Shown here: one piece after another, positions 1-9,300 of the stretch | Position numbering within the stretch: the first letter of the stretch is position 1 | Layout: each line of letters opens with the position of its first letter | Source of the DNA: Bacillota bacterium | GTDB taxonomy: Bacteria > Bacillota > Bacilli > Bacillales_A > Planococcaceae | DNA: 34,347 nt | Direction: 5' to 3' | Assembly (NCBI GenBank): GCA_023405135.1 | Contig: JAEXYZ010000110.1 | Span: 1-34,347, forward strand | Translations under genes and position numbers: made by a program | Notes under the pieces: model-generated | Seen by the model: the letters and a program-made list of their open reading frames with translations, nothing else | What the model was told of the DNA's origin: nothing | Database searches by the model: none

Positions 1-441
1 CTTTATAACATGGCCGCGAAAAATAAAGCACTTGCAGAAGCAATTGCTCAAGCAGTTTTTGATATTTCACCTTCGTTAGTGTTATTTGGTCTTGCTGGAA
101 GTGAATTAACAAAAGCGGGAGAAAAAATTGGTTTGAAAACAGCCCATGAAGTATTTGCCGATCGTACTTATCAGCAGGATGGTACATTAACATCTCGTAA
201 ACAACCGAATGCATTAATAACTGATAGAGAACAATCTGTTTTGCAAGTTGTAAAAATGGTAAAAGAGGGAAGTGTGCTATCACAGCAACAAATCGAAATC
301 CCGTTACAAGCAGATACTGTATGTATTCATGGAGATGGAGAGCACGCTGTTGAATTTGCAAAATATATTCATACAGTATTAACAGAACAGCAAATTTCTG
401 TTCTTGCAATTGAGGAGGGAAAATCAAATGGCAGCAAGTAA
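1..441 (+). CDS. pxpA: 5-oxoprolinase subunit A (PxpA/YcsF), C-terminal part
   Basis: This is the last 147 codons of a LamB/YcsF-family protein. The reading frame is already open at base 1 (L-Y-N before the first visible Met), so the start lies outside the window. PxpA works with PxpB and PxpC to hydrolyse 5-oxoproline to glutamate with ATP in the cytoplasm. The visible part carries family blocks LYNMAAKN, LFGLAGSEL, HEVFADRTY, DGTLTSR and CIHGDGEHAVEFAK. It overlaps the next gene by 14 bp, which suggests translational coupling. A pxpA/ycsF - NRAMP - ycsI order is what I recall from B. subtilis; pxpB and pxpC are not visible and are presumably upstream. Confidence 0.93.
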   Translation, partial: LYNMAAKNKALAEAIAQAVFDISPSLVLFGLAGSELTKAGEKIGLKTAHEVFADRTYQQDGTLTSRKQPNALITDREQSVLQVVKMVKEGSVLSQQQIEIPLQADTVCIHGDGEHAVEFAKYIHTVLTEQQISVLAIEEGKSNGSK

Positions 442-1681
442 ACTTGAAGTAGACGTAGAAAAAACGAATCAAAAGCAAACTAGAGATTTTGTTAAGAAAA
501 CTACTAGTAAAAGTGTTTTATTAGGGGCAGCTTTTTTAATGGCAACCTCTTCAATAGGGCCGGGTTTTTTAACGCAAACAACAGTATTTACCCAGCAATT
601 AGCTGCTAGTTTTGCATTTGTTATATTAATTTCATTAATTTTAGACATTGTTGCACAGGTAAATGTTTGGCGAATTATTGCAGTTTCTGGCTTACGAGGT
701 CAAGAGATTGCCAATAAAGTATTACCTGGCTTAGGTGTAATTTTGGCAATTATGATTGTAATCGGTGGTTTAGCTTTCAATATTGGTAACGTTGCGGGAG
801 CAGGTCTAGGGCTAAATGCAATGCTTGGATTAGATCCAATAATGGGTGCGGTACTAAGTGCATTTTTTGCTATTCTGATTTTCATTTTTAAGGAAGCAGG
901 AAAAGCGATGGATAAAGTTGCTCAGGTTGCGGGTGGTGTCATGATTTTACTTATGATGTATGTTGCCATTACAACTTCACCACCTGTAGGAGAAGCAATC
1001 GTTAATACTTTTGTACCTGAACAAATTAGTTGGTTTGCGATTGTAACATTAGTTGGAGGATCTGTAGGAAGATACATAACTTTTTCTGGTGGTCACCGAC
1101 TGTTAGATGCAGGAATTAAAGGAGTAGAATCTTTACCAGAAGTTACAAAAAGCTCTGTAACAGGAATTTTAATTACAGGTGTTATGCGTATTGCATTATT
1201 TTTAGCTGTACTTGGTGTAGTTGCGCAAGGTTTAGCAATTGATCCTGATAATCCACCTGCCTCTGTTTTCCAATTAGCTGCTGGAGATATTGGTTATCGT
1301 ATGTTTGGTGTAATTATGTGGGCAGCAGCAATTACATCTGTTGTTGGAGCAGCTTATACATCTGTTTCGTTTATTCGTTCTTTCCATCCTCTAATTGAGA
1401 AGTTTCACAATTGGATAATTATTGGTTTTATCATCGTGTCAACTGCAACGTTTGTTTTTGTGGGAAGACCAGTAAATGTATTAATTTTTGTTGGGGCATT
1501 AAATGCGCTAATTTTACCATTAGCACTAGGTACTTTACTAGTTGCTGCACATAAAAAAGACATTGTTGGTACATATAAACATCCAATTTGGTTAACGGTA
1601 ACTGGAGCATTGGTTGTTTTAATTATGGGCTATTTAAGTGTGATTACACTCATTGAACAACTGCCACAATTATTTAGTTAA
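428..1681 (+). CDS. ycsG: NRAMP-family membrane transporter (YcsG-like)
   Basis: An integral membrane protein of 417 aa with about 10-11 hydrophobic segments. The ATG at 428 is chosen because GAGGAGG at 413-419 sits 8 bases before it; the frame stays open upstream to 404 but without a ribosome site. It resembles the NRAMP family overall. However, the first membrane segment reads SIGPGFLTQTTVFTQQ where true metal transporters have DPGN, and the sixth region reads GGSVGRYITFSGGHRLLDAG with no MPH motif. Metal transport is therefore doubtful. Its place between pxpA and ycsI suggests uptake of 5-oxoproline or a related compound, which is inference from context only. Confidence 0.87.
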   Translation: MAASKLEVDVEKTNQKQTRDFVKKTTSKSVLLGAAFLMATSSIGPGFLTQTTVFTQQLAASFAFVILISLILDIVAQVNVWRIIAVSGLRGQEIANKVLPGLGVILAIMIVIGGLAFNIGNVAGAGLGLNAMLGLDPIMGAVLSAFFAILIFIFKEAGKAMDKVAQVAGGVMILLMMYVAITTSPPVGEAIVNTFVPEQISWFAIVTLVGGSVGRYITFSGGHRLLDAGIKGVESLPEVTKSSVTGILITGVMRIALFLAVLGVVAQGLAIDPDNPPASVFQLAAGDIGYRMFGVIMWAAAITSVVGAAYTSVSFIRSFHPLIEKFHNWIIIGFIIVSTATFVFVGRPVNVLIFVGALNALILPLALGTLLVAAHKKDIVGTYKHPIWLTVTGALVVLIMGYLSVITLIEQLPQLFS

Positions 1682-1731
1682 TACTAGAGTGTTTGTAGAT
1701 GAAGTGTATCTAGACGAGGAGTTGATAAATA

Positions 1732-2523
1732 ATGGCATCGTATCAAACAGTAGAACCTAATGAAATTCGTACTCTAATTCGAAATCAAGAAATTACAGGA
1801 CCAACTGCGGGAATGTCAATTGGCTATACGCAAGCAAATTTAGCAATTTTAAAGAAAGAGCATGCCTTTGATTTTCTACTATTTTGTCAGCGAAATCCAA
1901 AGCAATGTCCATTATTAGATGTGACAGAACCGGGTTCATTTATCCCTATGAAAACTGCTAAGGATGGAGATATTCGAAAGGACATTCCGAAATATCGGAT
2001 TTACCGTGATGGTGTTTTTACTGAAGAAGTGTTAGATATTACAGATTATTGGGAAGATGATATGGTAGCATTTTTAATCGGTTGTAGTTTTACATTTGAA
2101 ACACCACTTCTTGAAGCAGACATTCCGATTCGTCATATTGAAGAAAATTGCAATGTACCAATGTATAAAACTAATATTCCTTGTGAAAAGGCAGGTGTAT
2201 TTGAAGGACCGACTGTTGTCAGTATGCGTCCGATGACACCAGAGGACGCAATTCGGGCGATTCAAATTACGACGCGATTCCCTAACGTACATGGTGCTCC
2301 GATTCATATCGGAAGCCCTGAACAAATCGGAATTGCTGATATTTCAAAGCCAGATTTCGGAGATGCTGTAACAATTAAGCCGGGGGAAATTCCAGTATTT
2401 TGGGCGTGTGGTGTTACACCTCAAGCAGTTGCGATGGAAAGTAAACCTTCAATTATGATTACTCATGCTCCAGGTCATATGTTCGTTACGGATATTAAGG
2501 AATCGAGTTTAAGTGTACTTTAA
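1732..2523 (+). CDS. ycsI: putative hydro-lyase, D-glutamate cyclase-like (YcsI, DUF1445)
   Basis: 263 aa, close to the usual length of the YcsI/DUF1445 family. Typical stretches are seen: GPTAGMSIGYTQANLAIL near the N-terminus, CQRNPKQCPLLDVTEPG, FLIGCSFTFETPLLEA, and a C-terminal FWACGVTPQ followed by ITHAPGHMF. Bacterial members are annotated as putative hydro-lyases, and the related mammalian protein DGLUCY acts on 5-oxo-D-proline/D-glutamate. This fits its position after pxpA. A GAGGAG ribosome site precedes the ATG. It lies 50 bp after the transporter gene and is followed by a strong terminator, so it closes the operon. The exact reaction cannot be told from sequence. Confidence 0.9.
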   Translation: MASYQTVEPNEIRTLIRNQEITGPTAGMSIGYTQANLAILKKEHAFDFLLFCQRNPKQCPLLDVTEPGSFIPMKTAKDGDIRKDIPKYRIYRDGVFTEEVLDITDYWEDDMVAFLIGCSFTFETPLLEADIPIRHIEENCNVPMYKTNIPCEKAGVFEGPTVVSMRPMTPEDAIRAIQITTRFPNVHGAPIHIGSPEQIGIADISKPDFGDAVTIKPGEIPVFWACGVTPQAVAMESKPSIMITHAPGHMFVTDIKESSLSVL

Positions 2524-2575
2524 TAAGTGCGGGTTTATATAGTGAAAATAGAATAGGGTATCCAAAAGTAAGAAG

Positions 2576-2611
2576 AGTAGTGATAGTAAGCAAATCTATT
2601 GCTACTTTTTT
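2576..2611 (+). terminator. Rho-independent terminator after ycsI
   Basis: An 11-bp stem (AGTAGTGATAG with CTATTGCTACT, two G-U pairs) closes a 9-nt loop and is followed by six T residues. It ends the pxpA-ycsG-ycsI transcript. Confidence 0.8.
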
Positions 2612-2636
2612 GCTATCTCTCTGCAGTGATTTCAGC

Positions 2637-2720
2637 ATCCTCGTCATCTTTGCTCCTGCGGTACTTCGTATCCTCGTCGCAAAGAAACCTCCCTAAATAA
2701 CTTTTGGGGAGGTTTCTTTG
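2637..2720. repeat. GC-rich intergenic element with direct and inverted repeats
   Basis: ATCCTCGTC occurs twice, 33 bases apart (2637 and 2670). It is followed by a perfect 14-bp inverted repeat CAAAGAAACCTCCC / GGGAGGTTTCTTTG (2680-2693 and 2707-2720). The patch is richer in GC than its surroundings and has no ORF. The hairpin lacks a real T-tract on either strand, so it is not a clear terminator. It may be a copy of a dispersed intergenic repeat family; that is inference. Confidence 0.5.
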
Positions 2721-2812
2721 TACGAATTTTGTAAAACAACTCACGAGTTCTATATTGAAAAAACGTTTATACTAGTAAGTAGGAGTATATTGAGCGGATT
2801 GGAGATGTAATT

Positions 2813-4204
2813 ATGAAAACGGTTGTTGTAGTTGGTGGCGGTATTACAGGATTATGTACAATGCATTATTTAAAAAAACAGGCTAAAGAATTAGATATAC
2901 CTTTAAATCTAATATTAGCCGAAAAAAATACATATTTAGGTGGCAAAATGCACACTAAATATGAAAATGGCTTCATAATGGAAACTGGTGCAGATTCAAT
3001 AGTAGCACGGTACCCTGGTGTTCTGGATCTTGTAAAAGAGCTGGATTTTGAATCGGAGCTTGTATATAACGAAACGGGAATTTCTTATATACATACAAAC
3101 AATGAACTACATGCAATTCCGGTAGGTTCAACTTTCGGAATTCCAATGGATGTTGAATCATTAAATGCAAGTACATTGATTTCAGAAGAAGGAAAAAAAA
3201 GGGCGCTTAAAGATTTTGAACTACCGAATACAAATTTTACAAAAGAAAGCTCAATTGGTGAATTTTTAGAGTATTTTTTAGGCGAAGAAATCGTTAAAAA
3301 TCAAATAGCACCAGTGTTAGCTGGCGTTTATTCAGGTGATCTCTATCAATTATCTCTTTCTTCGACATTGCCATATTTAGTTGATTATAAAAATAATTAC
3401 GGAAGTATTATAAAAGGATTTGAAGCAAACCGTGCGCAATTCGAAAAAGCAGCAAATAAGAAATTTATCTCATTTAAAAAGGGTTTATCTTCCTTAATAA
3501 ATCGACTAGAAGAAAGTATGCCAGAAGTAGAGTTTTATAAAAATACTGCTACGACAAGTGTTACGAAGGTTGATAATCGTTACGAAGTATTGTTTGATAA
3601 TCAACAATCGGTTTTAGCTGATGCAGTCGTTTTAGCTGTTCCGAATCAAGTTGTCCGCAATGTTCTGAAGGATAAAGAATTAGATAACCAATTATTGAAA
3701 TTTACTAATGCCTCAGCAATTACAATGTATTTAGGCTTTGATGTACCAGACTTAGTGTTACCAGCGGATGGTACGGGATTCATTGTTTCCCATAATAGTG
3801 ATTTAGTATGTAATGCTTCAACTTGGACAAGTCGTAAATGGAAACATACATCTGCAAATGGAAACTTGCTTATTCGTTTGTTCTATAAAAATAATAATCC
3901 AAGATATGAAGAACTTGTTTCGATGTCAAAAGAGGAACTTACGCAAGTAGCATTAAATGATGTAAGACTAAGTTTAAATATTGAAGAAAAACCAATTGTA
4001 GTAAATGTTGAAAAATGGATTGATGCAATGCCTAGATACGATTTAGCACATAATGAAGCGTTACAAGTTGTTCTAGCAGAGCTAGAATCTAAATACCCGA
4101 ATCTTTTTATCGCTGGATGCTCTTACTTCGGTGTTGGTATAGGTGCGTGTATTGAAAATGGTAAAAATACTGCACAAAATATTTCGAAAATATTATTGAG
4201 ATGA
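2813..4204 (+). CDS. hemY: coproporphyrinogen III / protoporphyrinogen oxidase (HemY/CgoX)
   Basis: 463 aa, near the length of Bacillus HemY (about 470). It is an FAD flavoprotein that oxidises coproporphyrinogen III to coproporphyrin III in the Gram-positive haem pathway. The N-terminus carries the dinucleotide-binding motif VVVVGGGITGL followed by AEKNTYLGGKMHT. The middle has SIGEFLEYFLGEE and LAGVYSGDLYQLSL, and the end has LFIAGCSYFGVGIGACIENG, the family's FAD-contacting tail. GGAG precedes the ATG. The gene stands alone, without hemE or hemH beside it, so this may be a second copy or a relocated gene. No strong terminator follows it. Confidence 0.92.
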   Translation: MKTVVVVGGGITGLCTMHYLKKQAKELDIPLNLILAEKNTYLGGKMHTKYENGFIMETGADSIVARYPGVLDLVKELDFESELVYNETGISYIHTNNELHAIPVGSTFGIPMDVESLNASTLISEEGKKRALKDFELPNTNFTKESSIGEFLEYFLGEEIVKNQIAPVLAGVYSGDLYQLSLSSTLPYLVDYKNNYGSIIKGFEANRAQFEKAANKKFISFKKGLSSLINRLEESMPEVEFYKNTATTSVTKVDNRYEVLFDNQQSVLADAVVLAVPNQVVRNVLKDKELDNQLLKFTNASAITMYLGFDVPDLVLPADGTGFIVSHNSDLVCNASTWTSRKWKHTSANGNLLIRLFYKNNNPRYEELVSMSKEELTQVALNDVRLSLNIEEKPIVVNVEKWIDAMPRYDLAHNEALQVVLAELESKYPNLFIAGCSYFGVGIGACIENGKNTAQNISKILLR

Positions 4205-4227
4205 TTCTAAAAAATCAGATTATAGTA

Positions 4228-4256
4228 TTGACGAAAGCACTATTTCAAGATATGAT
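4228..4256 (+). promoter_or_regulatory. Promoter of the yitJ-metH operon
   Basis: TTGACG (4228-4233), a 17-bp spacer and TATGAT (4251-4256) form a good SigA-type promoter. It would start transcription near 4263, just before the S-box aptamer. Confidence 0.7.
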
Positions 4257-4280
4257 TCAACTTATTATAATAAAAAATAA

Positions 4281-4380
4281 CTCTTATCAAGAGAAGCAGA
4301 GGGACTGGCCCAATGAAGCTTCAGCAACCAACGAAAAGTAAGGTGCTAAATCCAGCTGGCAAAAGCCGAAAGATAAGAAG
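4281..4380 (+). ncRNA. SAM-I (S-box) riboswitch aptamer
   Basis: The conserved S-box order is present: TCTTATCAAGAG, AGCAGAGGGACTGGCCC, TGAAGCTTCAGCAACC, AAGGTGCTAAATCCAGC, then GATAAGA. P1 pairs 4282-4288 with 4372-4378. The bases GATAAGAAGG at 4372-4381 can instead pair with CCTTCTT in the terminator, giving an antiterminator. High S-adenosylmethionine should therefore stop transcription before yitJ-metH. Confidence 0.97.
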
Positions 4381-4399
4381 GAAATCAAACTATCATGTT

Positions 4400-4433
4400 A
4401 AAGCCTTCTTTCAGATAAGAAGGCTTTTTATTT
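4400..4433 (+). terminator. S-box expression-platform terminator
   Basis: AAAGCCTTCTT (4400-4410) pairs with AAGAAGGCTTT (4417-4427) and runs into a T-rich tract. It is the ligand-controlled OFF hairpin of the SAM riboswitch. Confidence 0.93.
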
Positions 4434-4486
4434 TTAATAAATAGACAGAATTTTACTAAAGTAAGTTAAGGGGATGAGCGAAGATT

Positions 4487-6334
4487 ATGGGATTATTAGA
4501 AGCTTTAAAATCTAAAGTTTTAACTGCTGATGGTGCAATGGGAACACTATTATATTCGTATGGACTAGATAATTGTCATGAAGAAATGAATCTCGTAAAG
4601 CCTGACGTAATTGAAAAGATTCATAGAGAATATATTGCAGCTGGGGCAGATGTTATTCAAACGAATACATATGGTGCGAATGCGATTAAGCTTGCTCGCT
4701 ATGGGCTTGAATCAAAGGTAGTTGAAATAAATGAAGCGGCAGTTGCAATAGCGAAAAAAGCAATTTCTAATGGAGAGCAATTTGTTGTCGGCTCCATTGG
4801 GGGCATTCGAGGTGTTCGAAAAAGTGATTCAACTTTAGAAGAAATACTAGCCTCCGTACGAGTACAAGCGGAAGTTTTAATTAATGGTGGGTTGGACGCT
4901 CTCTTATTAGAAACGTATTATGACTTTGAGGAATTGTCCGAAACATTAAAAATGCTCCGTACAATGACTGATATGCCAATTATTGCCCAAGTTTCGATGC
5001 ATGAGCCTGGCGTACTACAAAACGGAATCCGATTAAATGAGGCGTTGCACGAACTTGAGAAACTTGGAGCAAATGTCGTCGGTGTAAACTGTAGACTCGG
5101 CCCATATCATACAATTCAAGCATTTGAAGGGGTAGAGCTACCAGAAAAAGCCTACTTATCAGCTTATCCAAATGCTTCATTATTAGATATAGAAGATGGT
5201 CGCGTAATTTATGAATCGGAAGTGGATTATTTTGCACGGGCTGCTGTCCAATTAAGAAATCAAGGAGTTCGTTTAATAGGTGGCTGCTGTGGAACGACGC
5301 CGAAACATATCGAAGCAGTGAAAAGACAACTGAAAAAGTTGAAACCAGTTGAATCAAAAGAAGCTAAAATACAACAAGAAACTTTTATTCAAGAGCCAGA
5401 ACCTACAAAGCTTGAACCACTTCATGAAAAAGTTAAGCGTGAACGTTCGATTATTGTAGAACTTGATACGCCCAGACATCTAGAAATTGATTCTTTTGTT
5501 GAAGGGGCTAAAGCGCTTTACAATGAAGGTGCAGATATTATTATGATGGCAGATAATTCCCTTGCTTCCCCTCGCATCAGCAATATTGCCATGGGATCAA
5601 TTTTAAAATTGCAGCATGGTATTCGTACAATGCCGCATATTACTTGCCGAGATCGAAACTTGATTGGGCTGCAATCTCATCTTATGGGGTTAAATGCATT
5701 AGGTTTACACGATATTTTAGCAGTTACAGGCGACCCGACAAAGGTTGGAGATTTCCCTGGTGCAACAAGTGTTTATGATGTTTCATCCATGGAATTAATT
5801 TCGTTAATTAAGCAATTAAATGAAGGGATATCCTTCTCGGGTAAAGCGTTGAAGAAAAAAGCAAACTTCTCAGTTGCTGCCGCATTTAATCCTAATGTTC
5901 GCGTAATTGATCGAGCTGTAAATAGGCTTGAAAAGAAAATTGAGCATGGAGCAGATTATTTTATTTCACAGCCTGTTTACTCTAAAGAAAAAATCGTAGA
6001 AATTTATGAAGCAACAAAGCATTTAGAAGCGCCAATTTATATTGGTATTATGCCATTAACAAGCTTCCGAAGCGCGGAGTTTTTACATCACGAAGTTCCT
6101 GGTATTAAACTTTCTGATGAAGTGTTAGAAAGAATGGGAGCCTGCGCAGGAGATAAAATTCGTGAGGCACAAGAGGGAGTTGCAATAGCAAAAGAGCTAT
6201 TAGATACAGCTGTTCAACGCTTTAATGGTATTTATTTAATAACACCATTTTTACGATACGATTTAACAATTCAATTAATGCAATATATCAAACAACTTGA
6301 TGAGCAAAATAAAGGGGTAAAAGTAAATGTTTAA
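4487..6334 (+). CDS. yitJ: bifunctional homocysteine S-methyltransferase / methylenetetrahydrofolate reductase
   Basis: A 615-aa fusion. Residues 1 to about 290 form a zinc-dependent homocysteine methyltransferase domain with GAMGTLL near the start, and zinc cysteines Cys202 (VGVNCRLGP) plus Cys267-Cys268 (GGCCGTTP). After a Lys/Glu-rich linker, residues about 325-610 form a MetF-like flavin (beta/alpha)8 barrel (HITCRDRN, LAVTGDP, FSVAAAFNPN, ISQPVYS, GIMPL) that reduces methylene-THF to methyl-THF. It lies behind the SAM riboswitch and its last 8 bp overlap metH, so the reductase can feed methyl-THF directly to MetH. The chosen ATG follows AAGGGGA. The frame and domain order match B. subtilis YitJ. 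Confidence 0.96.
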   Translation: MGLLEALKSKVLTADGAMGTLLYSYGLDNCHEEMNLVKPDVIEKIHREYIAAGADVIQTNTYGANAIKLARYGLESKVVEINEAAVAIAKKAISNGEQFVVGSIGGIRGVRKSDSTLEEILASVRVQAEVLINGGLDALLLETYYDFEELSETLKMLRTMTDMPIIAQVSMHEPGVLQNGIRLNEALHELEKLGANVVGVNCRLGPYHTIQAFEGVELPEKAYLSAYPNASLLDIEDGRVIYESEVDYFARAAVQLRNQGVRLIGGCCGTTPKHIEAVKRQLKKLKPVESKEAKIQQETFIQEPEPTKLEPLHEKVKRERSIIVELDTPRHLEIDSFVEGAKALYNEGADIIMMADNSLASPRISNIAMGSILKLQHGIRTMPHITCRDRNLIGLQSHLMGLNALGLHDILAVTGDPTKVGDFPGATSVYDVSSMELISLIKQLNEGISFSGKALKKKANFSVAAAFNPNVRVIDRAVNRLEKKIEHGADYFISQPVYSKEKIVEIYEATKHLEAPIYIGIMPLTSFRSAEFLHHEVPGIKLSDEVLERMGACAGDKIREAQEGVAIAKELLDTAVQRFNGIYLITPFLRYDLTIQLMQYIKQLDEQNKGVKVNV

Positions 6335-9300
6335 CCATCCGATAGAAGCACAATTGCAAAAGAGAATTTTAATTATAGATGGTGCAATGGGCACGATGTT
6401 GCAGCAAGCAAATTTAACCGCTGAAGATTTTGGTGGAGAAGAATTAGAAGGCTGTAATGAAAATCTAGTTTTAACTAGACCGGATGTTTTAACGAATATT
6501 CATCGTGCTTATTTAGAGGCTGGTGCAGATATTATTTGTACGAATACCTTTGGCGGTACACCACTTGTATTAAATGAATATGATTTAGGACATAAAGCAG
6601 AAGAAATTAATAAGCGTGCTGTAGAGCTAGCATTGGCTGCAGTAGAAGAATTTTCAACGGATGAATGGCCACGTTTTGTTGCAGGAGCTATTGGTCCAAC
6701 TACTAAAACTTTATCGGTAACAGGTGGCATTACATTTGATGAACTAACTGAAAACTTTTATGTACAAGCAAAGGCTTTAATTGAAGCAGGAGCACATTTA
6801 CTTTTACTTGAAACAAGCCAGGATATGTTGAATGTAAAAGCAGCATCACTTGCTATAAATCGTGCATTTGAAGAGACGGGGAAAAAGCTACCAATTATGG
6901 TATCAGCTACAATTGAACCGATGGGCACTACACTAGCTGGTCAAACAATCGAAGCGTTTTATATTTCAATTGAACATATTAATCCACTTTCTGTTGGTTT
7001 AAACTGTGCAACGGGCCCAGAATTTATGACGGACCATATACGATCATTATCGGATTTATCGACAAGCTATATTAGCTGCTACCCGAATGCTGGTTTACCA
7101 GACGAAGAAGGACATTATCACGAAACTCCAGATTCATTATCTATTAAACTACGAGGTTTTGCTGAAAAAGGTTGGCTTAATATTGTAGGTGGTTGTTGTG
7201 GTACAACGCCAGATCATATTAAGGCGATACGTGAAGCGGTAGATGGATACTCACCAAGGCAGGTTCCAGAGCAAACACATGGGCATGTCGTATCAGGAAT
7301 TGACCCGCTACTATATGATGATTCGATGCGTCCTCTTTTTATTGGAGAACGTACAAACGTTATCGGGTCTCGTAAATTTAAACAGTTAATAATTGATGGA
7401 AAGTTTGAAGAAGCAGCAGAAATAGCACGGGCTCAAGTGAAAAACGGTGCACACGTTATTGATATTTGTTTAGCAAACCCGGATCGTGATGAATTAGAGG
7501 ATATGCGTAACTTTATGCAAGAAGTTGTGAAAAAAGTTAAGGTACCTCTAGTAATTGATTCAACGGATGAACGTGTGATTGAAGAAGCTTTGAAATATTC
7601 ACAAGGAAAAGCGATTATAAATTCAATTAATTTAGAAGATGGTGAAGAACGCTTTGATGCGGTTATGCCAATTGTTAAAAAGTATGGAGCTTCGGTTGTT
7701 GTAGGGACAATTGATGAAGCAGGAATGGCTGTAACTCGCCAAAGAAAGCTTGAAGTTGCGCAACGATCTTATCAATTGTTGACGGAAAAATGGGGTCTTA
7801 ACCCAGAAGACATTATTTTTGATCCGCTTGTTTTCCCTGTCGGAACTGGTGACGAGCAATACATTGGAGCAGCAGAAGAAACTATCGAAGGAATCCGATT
7901 AATTAAAGAAAAATTCCCGAAAGCATTAACAGTACTAGGTGTAAGTAACGTATCATTCGGCTTACCTCCAGTAGGTCGTGAAGTATTAAATGCTGTCTTC
8001 CTATACCACTGTACGCAAGCTGGATTAGATTATGCGATTGTAAATACTGAAAAGCTTGAACGTTATGCTTCGATACCTGAAGCTGAAATTAAGTTAGCGA
8101 ATGATTTGATCTTCAATACGAATGACGAAACACTCGCAGTATTTACTGATTTTTATCGCGATAAGAAAAAAGAAAAGTCAGTAGCGAACATTCCTGCAAC
8201 TGTTGAAGAACGTCTTGCTTATTACATTGTGGAAGGAACAAAAGAAGGTTTAATTCCTGATTTAGAAGAAGCAAGAAAGATTTTTGATACGCCATTAGAT
8301 ATTATTAACGGTCCTTTAATGGAAGGGATGGCAGAGGTAGGCCGCCTTTTTAACGATAACCAATTGATCGTTGCAGAAGTACTACAAAGTGCTGGTGTAA
8401 TGAAGGCAGCCGTTGCTCATTTGGAGCAGTATATGGAGAAAACAGATGATAGTTCAGGAAAAGGGAAAATCGTACTTGCTACTGTAAAAGGTGATGTACA
8501 CGATATTGGGAAAAACCTTGTCGATATCATTTTAAGTAACAATGGATACAAAGTGATAGATCTTGGAATTAAAGTTACACCAGCTCAGCTTATCGAAGCA
8601 ATTCGAAAGGAACAGCCGGATTTTGTTGGGTTGTCGGGATTGCTTGTAAAGTCAGCTCAGCAAATGGTGTTAACGGCACAAGACTTTAAGGAAGCAAACA
8701 TTGATGTACCAATATTAGTTGGTGGGGCAGCGTTATCAAAACGATTTACTGAAACGAAAATTGCCGCAGAATATGATGGTCCTGTTATTTATTCAAAAGA
8801 TGCGATGCAAGGTTTGGAGCATGTAAATCGTTTAATTGATGTAAAAGAACGTGAAGTATTTATTCGAGAATTACAAGAATCACGTGAAAAACGCCTCCTT
8901 GCAGACGCCAAACGTGCCGCTAAACCTGCAAAAACAGCTGCTGAAAGAGTAGTGAAAACGGTAGAGGATGCACCTGTTTTCAAACCTAAGGATTTAATAA
9001 AACATATTAAACGTAATTATTCTGTTGCTCATTTACATCCTTATGTAAACATGCGTACTTTAATTGGCCATCATTTAGGATTAAAAGGCAATGTAGAAAA
9101 CTTATTAGCTGAGAAAGATGAACGAGCCACACAATTATACAATTTAGTTAATGAATACTTAACATCCGATTTATTACAACCATCAGGAATGTACCAATTC
9201 TTCCCTGCTCAAGCAGATGGTGATGATGTTGTTATTTATAGTCCAGAGGATGGGAAAACGGAGATAGAGAAATTCCATTTCCCTCGTCAAAAAGAAGCGC

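Noticed and set aside
700..885. Antisense ORF within the NRAMP gene
   Set aside because: It is a shadow of the plus-strand membrane protein codons, without a ribosome site or homology.
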